A DNA stretch of 64,000 nucleotides from Halisarca cf. caerulea (Eukaryota > Porifera > Demospongiae > Chondrillida > Halisarcidae), in the NCBI GenBank assembly GCA_963170055.1, contig CAUJGJ010000258.1, positions 3,569,001-3,633,000 on the forward strand, read 5' to 3'. The position numbers and the translations under genes were made by a program. Within the stretch, counting starts at the first letter, position 1, and each line of letters starts with the position of its first letter. Shown piece after piece: positions 1 to 10,829 of this stretch. A model generated the notes under the pieces. The model saw nothing but the letters and a program-made list of their open reading frames with translations, did not search any database and had not been told where the DNA came from.

Positions 1-620
1 TGACCTTAGTAAAGCATAGTAAATTGATTTAAGTGACCTTTACAATCTTTGACCTTAACCCTAATATACTTAAACTTTTCCTAAAAATTTCTTGGAAATT
101 AACATATTGTTTTCGCATGTTTAATGCATGACAAACCTGCTCGTAAACAGTATTGAGCAATCGCACCTATCTATGTCGCAATATACGCAAAAATGTATTA
201 TACGTATATTCACATACTATAAGAAAGAAGCCGTAACTCCGCCCACAAGTAATTTGTTAGGTCAAAAACAAGTATGTCGCAATATCTTCGCATGGTCTAT
301 CGTATCCATATGTCGGAATTGCATAATTGCTATATTAATTAGCAGTGGTCCAGTTAAAGTGAGGATTTATGTATCTCCTATACTGTGTATAATATGCAAA
401 CAATATATACGTCATTCTTAACGATATTCAATGCTGATTAACATACAATTAAAAAAATTCGGAAATAATAACTTTTTTTTTGAATTTTTTCTTTCAAACG
501 CCATTTTCTCGAAAATTAATTAGGGTTTACCCCCCATACATTAGGTCAGAAGTAATCATTTTTAAAGAGCTATCGAATGATACCAATATTGTACCCTAAA
601 GCCTTTGGGGGAAAGCCTGA
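1..620 (+). repeat. AT-rich subtelomeric block, copy 1 (partial, diverged)
   Basis: This is the left-truncated first copy of the AT-rich block that precedes each telomeric tract. From roughly position 300 to 620 it is nearly the same as the blocks ending at 1678 and 3077. Before that it aligns but is clearly diverged. It carries three TGACCTT motifs (1, 34, 50) and a degenerate telomere-like stretch near 521-535. The 97-codon open frame at 128-421 matches no family I know and is not kept open in the other copies, so I call no gene here. Confidence 0.85.
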
Positions 621-840
621 AACCCTAACCCTAACCCTAACCCTAACCCTAACCCTAACCCTAACCCTAACCCTAACCCTAACCCTAACCCTAACCCTAA
701 CCCTAACCCTAACCCCTAATCCTAACCCTAACCCTAACCCTAACCCTAACCCTAACCCTAACCCTAACCCTAACCCTAACCCTAACCCTAACCCTAACCC
801 TAACCCTAACCCTAACCCTAACCCTAACCCTAACCCTAAT
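621..840 (+). repeat. Interstitial telomeric tract 1, (CCCTAA)n
   Basis: About 220 bp of tandem CCCTAA, the C-rich strand of a TTAGGG telomere repeat. One interruption (CCCCTAATCC) lies at about 711-722. The same interruption occurs at the same distance, 130 bp, from the right edge of tract 2, so the two right edges are copies of one ancestral junction and not independent telomere additions. Confidence 0.97.
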
Positions 841-1678
841 TGACCTTTAACCTTCCCTGATTAAAATAAGCCAATAAAAATTTGTACTGAAATACTTGTA
901 AAATTTTTGTAACCCTAACCCTAATTTTTGGAAAAAATGTTCTTAGATTCTTACAAAAATGTCGAAAATGACCTTCAAAAAATGACCTTTAAAATAACCT
1001 TTGACCTTCCAAAACAACAATAAACCCATAAAAAATAATTGACCTTTTATAATTATATTGACCTTTTAAAAAACAAAATTAATTAGTTTTATTAACCTTT
1101 GGAAACTTTGACCTTAACTCTCGAATACTTAAAATTTTTATAAAAACTTCCATGAAATATAAATATAGATTTCGCATGTTTACTGCATGACAAATCATCT
1201 CGTAAAAAGAATAGACCATTCGCATCTTTATATCAATCAAAATCCGCAGATAAACGTTCTATATTCCTTTACGTACTAAATTCAAACAACCGTAACTCCG
1301 CCCACACCTAACTTTTTACGTCAAAAATTGGTATGTCGCAATATTTTCGCATGGCCTACAATATTCATATGTCGGAATTGCATAATTACTATAATCATTA
1401 GCAGTGGTCCAGTTAAAGTGAGGATTTGTGTATCTCCAATACTGTGTATAATATGCAAACAATATATACGTCATTCTTAACGATATTTAATGCTTATTAA
1501 TATACAATTAAAAAAAGTCGGAAATAATAACTTTTTTTTTGAATTTTTACTTTCAAACGCCATTTTCTCGAAAATTAATTAGGGTTTACCCCCATACATT
1601 AGGTCAGAAGTAATTATTTTTAAAGAGCTATCGAATGATACCAATATTGTACCCTAAAGCCTTTGGGGGAAAGCCTGA
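841..1678 (+). repeat. AT-rich subtelomeric block, copy 2
   Basis: A non-coding AT-rich block of about 840 bp between telomeric tracts 1 and 2. By eye it is identical to the block at 2240-3077, with a constant offset of 1,399 bp at both ends. It holds an internal short telomeric stretch (two CCCTAA units near 911-924) and seven TGACCTT motifs between 841 and 1115. I see no open frame of note and no RNA gene. Confidence 0.9.
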
Positions 1679-2239
1679 AACCCTAACCCTAACCCTAACC
1701 CTAACCCCTAACCCTAACCCTAACCCTAACCCTAACCCTAACCCTAACCCTAACCCTAACCCTAACCCTAACCCTAACCCTAACCCTAACCCTAACCCTA
1801 ACCCCTAACCCTAACCCTAACCCTAACCCTAACCCTAACCCTAACCCTAACCCTAACCCTAACCCTAACCCTAACCCTAACCCCTAACCCCTAACCCTAA
1901 CCCTAACCCTAACCCTAACCCTAACCCTAACCCTAACCCTAACCCTAACCCCTAACCCTAACCCTAACCCTAACCCTAACCCTAACCCTAACCCTAACCC
2001 TAACCCTAACCCTAACCCTAACCCTAACCCTAACCCTAACCCTAACCCTAACCCTAACCCTAACCCTAACCCTAACCCTAACCCTAACCCTAACCCTAAC
2101 CCTAACCCTAACCCCTAATCCTAACCCTAACCCTAACCCTAACCCTAACCCTAACCCTAACCCTAACCCTAACCCTAACCCTAACCCTAACCCTAACCCT
2201 AACCCTAACCCTAACCCTAACCCTAACCCTAACCCTAAT
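1679..2239 (+). repeat. Interstitial telomeric tract 2, (CCCTAA)n
   Basis: About 560 bp of tandem CCCTAA, the longest telomeric tract in the window. Several units have an extra C (CCCCTAA), for example near 1703, 1801, 1880, 1887, 1949 and 2111. Its last 130 bp, including the CCCCTAATCC variant, repeat the end of tract 1. Confidence 0.97.
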
Positions 2240-3077
2240 TGACCTTTAACCTTCCCTGATTAAAATAAGCCAATAAAAATTTGTACTGAAATACTTGTAA
2301 AATTTTTGTAACCCTAACCCTAATTTTTGGAAAAAATGTTCTTAGATTCTTACAAAAATGTCGAAAATGACCTTCAAAAAATGACCTTTAAAATAACCTT
2401 TGACCTTCCAAAACAACAATAAACCCATAAAAAATAATTGACCTTTTATAATTATATTGACCTTTTAAAAAACAAAATTAATTAGTTTTATTAACCTTTG
2501 GAAACTTTGACCTTAACTCTCGAATACTTAAAATTTTTATAAAAACTTCCATGAAATATAAATATAGATTTCGCATGTTTACTGCATGACAAATCATCTC
2601 GTAAAAAGAATAGACCATTCGCATCTTTATATCAATCAAAATCCGCAGATAAACGTTCTATATTCCTTTACGTACTAAATTCAAACAACCGTAACTCCGC
2701 CCACACCTAACTTTTTACGTCAAAAATTGGTATGTCGCAATATTTTCGCATGGCCTACAATATTCATATGTCGGAATTGCATAATTACTATAATCATTAG
2801 CAGTGGTCCAGTTAAAGTGAGGATTTGTGTATCTCCAATACTGTGTATAATATGCAAACAATATATACGTCATTCTTAACGATATTTAATGCTTATTAAT
2901 ATACAATTAAAAAAAGTCGGAAATAATAACTTTTTTTTTGAATTTTTACTTTCAAACGCCATTTTCTCGAAAATTAATTAGGGTTTACCCCCATACATTA
3001 GGTCAGAAGTAATTATTTTTAAAGAGCTATCGAATGATACCAATATTGTACCCTAAAGCCTTTGGGGGAAAGCCTGA
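2240..3077 (+). repeat. AT-rich subtelomeric block, copy 3
   Basis: A second full copy of the 840-bp block, matching 841-1678 with no difference that I could find by eye. The offset is 1,399 bp at both the left edge (TGACCTT at 841 and 2240) and the right edge (GCCTGAAA at 1673 and 3072). The near-perfect identity implies a recent duplication or ongoing homogenisation. Confidence 0.9.
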
Positions 3078-3125
3078 AACCCTAACCCTAACCCTAACCC
3101 TAACCCTAACCCTAACCCTAACCCT
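3078..3125 (+). repeat. Interstitial telomeric tract 3, (CCCTAA)n, short
   Basis: About eight CCCTAA units follow the third AT-rich block. The tract ends abruptly at a switch of strand orientation, where the 12-bp palindrome AACCCTAGGGTT occupies 3120-3131. Confidence 0.95.
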
Positions 3126-3224
3126 AGGGTTACCGTTAGGGTTACCGTTAGGGTTACCGTTAGGGTTACCGTTAGGGTTACCGTTAGGGTTACCGTTAGG
3201 GTTACCGTTAGGGTTACCGTTAGG
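3126..3224 (+). repeat. 12-bp telomere-variant array (TTAGGGTTACCG)8
   Basis: Eight perfect units of a 12-mer made of one canonical TTAGGG and one variant TTACCG hexamer, oriented opposite to the preceding CCCTAA tracts. The array ends at TTAGGGG, next to the 62-bp repeat region. The alternating composition shows that the 12-mer was amplified as a unit. Confidence 0.95.
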
Positions 3225-3526
3225 GGACGTGTGGTGGCGTGGAAAATTGAAATATTCACCACAGGAAGTGTTCCCTTTGATGTAAGACACCATGTGGAGA
3301 TGTTGGAAGGTAAAATTTTCACGAGAAGTTTATCCGTTGATGCAGTAGTCCATGTGCAGGTGTGTGAAATTGAAATTTTCATACCAAGAAGTAATCCCTT
3401 TGATGTGAGAAGCCATCTTGAAGCGTGATAAATTATTTTTACAACAGGAAGTGTTCCTTTTCGTGCTGGAAACCATGTAATTTAATGGGAAATGGCAATT
3501 TTCATCTCATGATGTGTTCCCTTTAA
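3225..3526 (+). repeat. Degenerate ~62-bp tandem repeat, left part
   Basis: About five units of 60-63 bp. Recognisable marks in each unit are GAAATTTTCA, then a purine-rich AGGAAGTGTTCCCTTTGATG, then a CATGTGG-like end; CATGTG-type ends fall near 3291, 3351, 3414 and 3474. Identity between units is moderate. The last unit is split by the element at 3527-4531. Several 65-109 codon frames overlap it on both strands, but they are shadows of the repeat. Confidence 0.85.
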
Positions 3527-3542
3527 CCGTTAAACATTCCAA

Positions 3543-3558
3543 AGCCACTTAAGTGGCT
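3543..3558. repeat. Sub-terminal palindrome, left end of piggyBac-like element
   Basis: AGCCACTTAAGTGGCT is a perfect 16-bp palindrome lying 2 bp inside the left terminal repeat. The wider inverted match to the right end starts at TTCCAAAG (3537). Confidence 0.85.
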
Positions 3559-4466
3559 CGCACACATAAACTGCAAAAGTTCCAATTTTCTTCGTTGATT
3601 TTTTATATGTAAAGTTTAGGCCTAGTTTCTACTATTGATTGGCACATTTTCTTATAGTTTGTAGTAATGCGTTCTGTACTATAGCTGAAACATTCTATGC
3701 AAAGATTACTGTTATACAAGTTATTCCTATGCATATACGTGTTATTTTACTTAGAATATGCAGTTATGCGAAGTTATAGTCTAGTATGCGGATTGTTCTT
3801 TACGGCAAAGTATAGAGAAGGGCAGTGAAGCGCCGGATTGTGGAGATTACCTCCTTGCAGGTAAAGGATATTCTCACACGCTCGTTCTTTGAGCTTCAGA
3901 CAAGACATATTATCGTTTTGGAAGCTTTACAGGGGGATTTGACGCTCGTAGAATCGTCCAGATGGTGGGCCATCCGAGGAAATTTGTCCTTTACGTTTCT
4001 TGCATTTGTACTGGGACATAATCTCCTTTGCCAGCTTCAGTGTGCTCTTTCAATGTCGTCTTGAAGCACTGAAGAGATTTACACGTCAAAGTATCCAAGT
4101 TGATTAGACAGTCGACTAGGAAGTAGAAGAGACGCATTCACCAATGCCTTGACTTTTAGCTGCAACTTTTCGTTTTTGTTTCTGTCAATGTATTTTCAGT
4201 GTTAAATGTGTACTTGCGTTGAATTTTGTAACGAAATGTTTACCAGCCGATTGATAACGTATGTATATACAAGTTTAATAATTTAGGTACGTAGTACTTA
4301 CCGGTTTGGAGGCCAATACGAAGTTTTGTGTAGAAAATGGAACACCAAGACTTGTACGAAGATCTCACTAGCTACAAACTACATTCGGGATAAGCTAGAA
4401 GTTTCCTACAAGTGAACAGTATAGCAGAAAACCGTTGGCGAAAATAACCTATTTTCACACCGCAAA

Positions 4467-4482
4467 AGCCACTCAAGTGGCT
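4467..4482. repeat. Sub-terminal palindrome, right end of piggyBac-like element
   Basis: AGCCACTCAAGTGGCT has one mismatch to the left copy. It lies about 35 bp inside the right terminal repeat instead of 2 bp, which suggests that roughly 30 bp was lost from the left end or gained at the right end. Confidence 0.8.
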
Positions 4483-4535
4483 TTGGAACGTTCGTGCAAA
4501 ATTTCAAAATGGGAATTGGAATGTTTAAGGGTTAA

Positions 4536-5469
4536 TGGGGGAAGCCTGAAATCTGGAAACTGTCTAGTTTGAAATTTAAATTTTCATTACAGATAGTTTT
4601 TTTTTTTATGCGGGTCCCCATGTGTTGTTGTGGGAAATGGAAATTTTCACGGTTAGGGTAGTTTTCCTTTTTATCCTGAGAGTTATGTGGAGGCGTGGGA
4701 AATTGAATTTTCACCCCAAGAAGTGTTCCCTTTAATGCTATTTGCCATATTTTCGGTAAAAATTTCAATTTTCACAACAGGAAGTATTGCCTTTGATGTG
4801 AGAAGCCATGTGGATTTTGAGTTATTTAAAATTTTCAACACAGGAAGTGTTCCCTTTGATGCATTCAACCATGTGGAGTCGTGGGAAATTGTTATTGTTT
4901 CCACGGGAAGTTTTCCCTTTTACGCTTAAAGCCATGTTTGGCGTTTGAAATGGAAACTTAACCACAGGAAGTATTCATTTTTAGAGTCATATAATTGTAC
5001 CGGTATAGCAATGAGCTATACTGGTACAGCAATAAGCTGTACCAGTATAGTAATGAGCTATACTTAAATGGCAACGAGCTGTACTTTGAAATAGAAATTT
5101 TCACCACAGGAAGTGTTCCTTTTGATGCGGGAATCCATCTGGAGCCGTGGTAAATTGAAATTTTCATTTAAGGAAGTGTTCCCTTTGAAGCGGGAAGCCA
5201 TCTAGAGTCGTGGCAATTTGAAATTTTCAACAAGGAAGTGTTTTCTTTGATGTGGAAAGCCATGTGGACTAATGGGAAAATTAAATTTTCACAAAGGAAG
5301 TGTTCCATTTGATGTGGGGAGCAATCTGTTGGCGTGGGAAATTAAAATTTTCACGTCAAGCAGTGTTCCCTTTCATGCAAGAAACTATGTGGTGGCATGG
5401 GAAATTGAAAATTGACAACAGGAAGAGTTCCTTTGGTTGCGGGAAGCACTCTCCCGTCGTCGGAAATTG
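4536..5469 (+). repeat. Degenerate ~62-bp tandem repeat, right part
   Basis: Roughly a dozen units of about 62 bp continue the repeat that the piggyBac-like element interrupts. Unit ends (CATGTGG or CATCTGG type) fall near 4617, 4684, 4746, 4808, 4870, 4932, 5133, 5198, 5259, 5321 and 5383. An unrelated 21-bp tandem repeat breaks the array at about 5000-5085. The last unit stops at GGAAATTG (5469), where the 104-bp satellite begins. Open frames here (for example 5300-5686 plus) are fragments of repeat. Confidence 0.85.
5000..5085 (+). repeat. 21-bp tandem repeat, four units
   Basis: Four imperfect units with a fixed 21-bp spacing; the GCT core falls at 5015, 5036, 5057 and 5078. Units resemble AGCAATGAGCTATACTGGTA. 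Because 21 is a multiple of three, the minus strand reads as a seven-residue repeat, which explains the 69-codon frame at 4958-5167. Confidence 0.85.
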
Positions 5470-5592
5470 TCCAGTGGGAATGTGTTTGGTGCTAGTGCCA
5501 AATATTGGTATTAGCACAAGCATACACAACAACAATAAGAATAGGCCCACAGCACTTAAGAAACTTCATGTGTGTCCCCTGGGAATGTGCGT

Positions 5593-5623
5593 GGTGCTAG
5601 TGCCAAATATTGGCACTAGCACC
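5593..5623. other. Perfect dyad in an edge monomer (14-bp arms, 3-nt loop)
   Basis: The left arm GGTGCTAGTGCCAA and the right arm TTGGCACTAGCACC are exact reverse complements separated by ATA. Most other family A monomers have TTGGTATTAGCACC as the right arm, which differs at two positions; both can still pair as G-U wobbles in plus-strand RNA. This edge copy may keep the ancestral palindrome or may have been corrected to it. Confidence 0.85.
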
Positions 5624-8600
5624 ATTATATCCAACACTACACAAATATACTCACAGCACTTAAAAAACTTCATATGTGTCCACTAGGAATGTGCATGCTG
5701 CTAGAGCCAAATATTGGTATTAGCACCAGCATATCCAACACTACACAAATACACTTACAGTACTTATGAAAATTCATGTGTGTCTACTCGGAATTTGCGT
5801 GGTGCTAGTGCCAAATATTGGTATTAGCACCAGCATATCCAACACTACACAAATACGCCCACAGCACTTCAGAAACTTCATGTGTGTCCACTGGGAATGT
5901 GCGTGGTGCTAGTGCCAAATATTGGTATTAGCACCAGCATATCCAACACTACACAAATACGCCCACAGCACTTCAGAAACTTCATGTGTGTCCACTGGGA
6001 ATGTGCGTGGTGCTAGTGCTAAATATTGGTATTAGCACCAGCATATCCAACACTACACAAATACGCCCACAGCACTTCAGAAAGGTCATGTGTGTTCACT
6101 GGGAATGTTCGTGGTGCTAGTGCCAAATATTGGTATTAGCACCAGCATATCCAACATTACACAAATACGCCCACAGCACTTCAGAAACTTCATGTGTGTC
6201 CACTGGGAATGTGCGTGGTGCTAGTGCCAAATATTGGTATTAGCACCAGCATATCAAACACTACACAAGTACGCCCACAGCACTTCAGAAAGGTCATGTG
6301 TGTCCACTGAGAATGTGCGTGGTGCTAGTGCCAAATATTGGTATTAGCACCAGCAAATCCAACACTACACAAATACGCCCACAGAACTTCAGAAAGGTCG
6401 TGTGTGTCCACTGGGAATGTGCGTGGTGCTAGTGCCAAATATTGGTATTAGCACCAGCATATTCAATATTACACAAATTCGCCCACAGTAGTTATGAAAC
6501 TTCATGTGTGTCCACTGGGAATGTGCGTGGTGCTAGTGCCAAATATTGGTATTAGCACCAGCATATCCAACACTACACAAATACGTCCACAGTAGTTAAG
6601 AAACTTCATGTGTGTCCACTTGGAGTGTGCGTGGTGCTAGTGCCAAATATTGGTATTAGCACCAGCATATCCAACACTACACAAATACGCCCACAGCACT
6701 TCAGAAAGGTCATGTGTGTTCACTGGGAATGTTCGTGGTGCTAGTGCAAAATATTGGTATTAGCATCAGCATATCCAACATTACACAAATACGCCCACAG
6801 CACTTCAGAAACTTCATGTGTGTCCGCTGGGAATGTGCGTGGTGCTAGTGCCAAATATTGGTAATAGCACCAGCATATCCAACACTACACAAGTACGCCC
6901 ACAGCACTTCAGAAAGGTCATGTGTGTCCACTGGGAATGTGCGTGGTGCTAGTGCCAAATATTGGTATTAGCACCAGCATATCCAACACTACACAAATAC
7001 GCCCACAGCACTTCAGAAACTTCATGTGTGTCCACTGGGAATGTGCGTGGTGCTAGTGCCAAATATTGGTATTAGCACCAGCATATCCAACACTACACAA
7101 ATACGCCCACAATAGTTAAGAAACTTCATGTGTTTCCACTGGGAATGTGCGTGGTGCTAGTGCCAAATATTGATATTAGAACCAGCATATCCAACACTAC
7201 TCAAATACGCCCACAGTAGTTAAGAAACTTCATGTGTTTCCACTGGGAATGTGCGTGGTGCTAGTGCCAAATATTGGTATTAGCACCAGCATATCCAACA
7301 CTACACAAGTATGCCCACAGCACTTTAGAAACTTCATGTGTGTCTACTGGGAATGTGCGTGGTGCTAGTGCCAAATATTGGTATTAGCACCAGCATATCC
7401 AACACTACACAAAAACGCCCACAGCACTTCAGAAACTTCATGTGTGTCCACTAGGAATGTGCGTGGTCCTAGTGCCAAATATTGGTATTAGCACCAGCAT
7501 ATCCAACACTACACAAATACGCCCACAACACTTCAGAAAGGTCATGTGTGTCCACTGGGAATGTGCGTGGTGCTAGTGCCAAATATTGGTATTAGCACCA
7601 GCATATCCAACACTACACAAATACGCCCACAGTAGTTAAGAAACTTCATTTGTGTCCACTGGGAATATGCGTGGTGCTAGTGCCAAATATTGGTATTTGC
7701 ACCAGCATATCCAACATTACACAAATACGCCCACAGTAGTTAAGATATTTCATGTGTGTCCACTGGGAATGTGCGTGGTGCTAGTGCCAAATATTGGTAT
7801 TAGCACCAGCATATCCAACACTACACAAATACGCCCACAGCACTTCAGAAAGGTCGTGTGTGTCCACTGAGAATGTGCGTGGTGCTAGTGCCAAATATTG
7901 GTATTAGCACCAGCATATCCAACACTACACAAATACGTCCACAGTAGTTAAGAAACTTCATGTGTGTCCACTATTGTGTGCGTGGTGCTAGTGCCAAATA
8001 TTGGTATTAGCACCGGCATATCCAACATTACACAAATACGCCCACAGCACTTCAGAAACTTCATGTGTGTCCACTGGGAATGTGCGTGGTGCTAGTGCCA
8101 AATATTGGTATTAGCACCAGCATATCAAACACTACACAAATACGCCCACAGCACTTCAGAAACTTCATGTGTGTCCACTGGGAATGTGCGTGGTGCTAGT
8201 GCCAAATATTGGTATTAGCACCAGCATATCAAACACTACACAAGTACGCCCACAGCACTTCAGAAACTTCATATGTGTCCACTGGGAATGTGCGTGGTGC
8301 TAGTGCCAAATATTGGTATTAGCACCAGCATATCCAACACTACACAAATACGCCCACAGCACTTCAGAAACTTCATGTGTGTCCACTGGGAATGTGCGTG
8401 GTGCTAGTGCCGAATATTGGTATTAGCACCAGCATATCCAACACTACACAAATACGCCCACAGTAGTTAAGAAACTTCATGTGTTTCCACTGGGAATGTG
8501 CGTGGTGCTAGTGCCAAATATTGATATTAGAACCAGCATATCCAACACTACTCAAATACGCCCACAGTAGTTAAGAAACTTCATGTGTTTCCACTGGGAA

Positions 8601-10829
8601 TGTGCGTGGTGCTAGTGCCAAATATTGGTATTAGCAGCAGCATATCCAACACTACACAAGTATGCCCACAGCACTTTAGAAACTTCATGTGTGTCTACCG
8701 GGAATGTGCGTGGTGCTAGTGCCAAATATTGGTATTAGCACCAGCATGTCCAACACTACACAAATACGCCCACAGCACTTGAGAAACTTCATGTGTGTCC
8801 ACTAGGAATGTGCGTGGTCCTAGTGCCAAATATTGGTTTTAGCACCAGCATATCCAACACTACACAAATACGCCCACAGCACTTCAGAAACGTCATGTGT
8901 GTCCACTGGGAATGTGCGTGGTGCTAGTGCTAAATATTGGTATTAGCACCAGCATATCCAACATTACACAAATACGCCCACAGTAGTTAAGAAACTTCAT
9001 TTGTGTCCACTGGGAATGTGCATGGTGCTAGTGCCAAATATTGGTATTAGCACCAGCATATCCAACATTACACAAATACGCCCACAGCACTTCAGAAAGG
9101 TCATGTGTGTCCACTGGGAATGTGCGTGGTGCTAGTGCCAAATATTAGTATTAGCACCAGCATATCCAACACTACACAAATACGCCCACAGCACTTCAGA
9201 AAGGTCATGTGTGTCCACTGGGAATGTGCGTGGTGCTAGTGCCAAATATTGGTATTAGCACCAGCATATCCAACACTACACAAATACGCCCACAGCACTT
9301 CAGAAACTTCATGTGTGTCCACTGGGAATGTGCGTGGTGCTAGTGCCAAATATTGGTATTAGCACCAGCATATCAAACACTACACAAGTACGCCCACAGC
9401 ACTTCAGAAAGGTCATGTGTGTCCACTGGGAATGTGCGTGGTGCTAGTGCCAAATATTGGTATTAGCACCAGCATATCCAACACTACACAAATACGCTCA
9501 CAGCACTTCAGAAACTTCATGTGTGTCCACTGGGAATGTGCGTGGTGCTAGTGCCAAATATTGGTATTAGCACCAGCATATCCAACACTACACAAATACG
9601 CCCACAGCACTTCAGAAACATCATGTGTGTCCACTGGGAATGTGCGTTGTGCTAGTGCCAAATATTGGTATTAGCACCAGCATATCCAACACTACACAAA
9701 TACGCCCACAGCACTTCAGAAAGGTCATGTGTGTCCACTGGGAATGTTCGTGGTGCTAGTGCCAAATATTGGTATTAGCACCAGCATATCCAACACTACA
9801 CAAATACGCCCATAGTAGTTAAGAAACTTCATGTGTTTCCACTGGGAATGTGCGTGGTGCTAGTGCCAAATATTGGTATTAGCACCAGCATATCCAACAC
9901 TACACAAATACGCCCACAGCACTTCAGAAAGGTCATGTGTGTCCACTGGGAATGTGCGTGGTGCTAGTGCCAAATATTGGTATTAGCACCAGCATATCCA
10001 AAACTACACAAATACGCCAACAGTAGTTAAGTTACTTCATGTGTTTCCACTGGGAATGTGCGTGGTGCTAGTGCCAAATATTGGTATTAGCACCAGCATA
10101 TCCAACACTACTCAAATACGCCCATAGTAGTTAAGAAACTTCATGTGTTTCCACTGGGAATGTGCGTGGTGCTAGTGCCAAATATTGGTATTAGCACCAG
10201 CATATCCAACACTACACAAATACGCCCACAGCACTTCAGAAAGGTCATGTGTGTCCACTGGGAATGTGCGTGGTGCTAGTGCCAAATATTGGTATTAGCA
10301 CCAGAATATCAAACATTACACAAATACGCCCACAAGTAGTTAAGAAACTTCATGTGTGTCCACTGGGAATGTGCGTGGTGCTAGTGCCAAATATTGGTAT
10401 TAGCACCAGCATATCTAACACTACACAAGTACGCCCACAGCACTTCAGAAACTTCATGTGTGTCCACTGGGAATGTGCGTGGTGCTAGTGCCAAATATTG
10501 GTATTAGCACCAGCATATCCAACACTACACAAATACGCCCACAGCACTTCAGAAAGGTCATGTGTGTTCACTGGGAATGTTCGTGGTGCTAGTGCCAAAT
10601 ATTGGTATTAGCACCAGCATATCCAACATTACAAAAATACGCCCACAGCACTTCAGAAACTTCATGTGTGTACACTGGGAATGTGCGTGGTGCTAGTGCC
10701 AAATATTGGTATTAGCACCAGCATATCCAAAACTACACAAATAAGCCCACAGCACTTCAGAAAGTTCATGTGTGTCCACTGGGAATGTGCGTGGTGCTAG
10801 TGCCAAATATTGGTATTAGCACCAGCATA

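Larger units (their letters stand above)
3523..4535. mobile_element. piggyBac-like non-autonomous DNA transposon with TTAA duplication
   Basis: The 1,005-bp element at 3527-4531 is flanked by TTAA at 3523-3526 and 4532-4535. Its ends are inverted repeats, CCGTTAAACATTCC at 3527-3540 and the reverse complement of CCCTTAAACATTCC at 4518-4531 (13 of 14 match). TTAA target duplication and CCC/CCT-type ends are hallmarks of the piggyBac superfamily. Joining the flanks at a single TTAA rebuilds a 62-bp repeat unit (GTGTTCCCTT then TAATG, as also seen near 4722), so this is a real insertion with a recoverable empty site. Sub-terminal palindromes lie inside both ends. The interior has a 79-codon plus-strand frame (3825-4064) and short minus-strand frames, none of which I recognise with confidence. 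At about 1 kb it is far shorter than an autonomous piggyBac. Confidence 0.85.

Noticed and set aside
128..421. 97-codon plus-strand frame in AT-rich block copy 1
   Set aside because: It is not preserved in the two near-identical later copies of the block and has no recognisable domain.
577..843. 88-codon frame through telomeric tract 1 (threonine-leucine and asparagine-proline repeats)
   Set aside because: It is a translation of CCCTAA repeats. The frames at 3027-3293 and 3034-3285 are likewise telomere-repeat translations.
3078..3224. Ancient telomere-telomere chromosome fusion
   Set aside because: An end-to-end fusion would read TTAGGG then CCCTAA. Here the order is the reverse, so the fusion model does not fit.
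3825..4064. 79-codon plus-strand frame inside the piggyBac-like element
   Set aside because: No recognisable transposase features and no family match that I can name; a single frame of this size is expected by chance in 1 kb.
4958..5167. 69-codon minus-strand frame with a tyrosine-serine-leucine heptad pattern
   Set aside because: It is produced by the 21-bp tandem repeat, which is a multiple of three, plus flanking 62-bp repeat.
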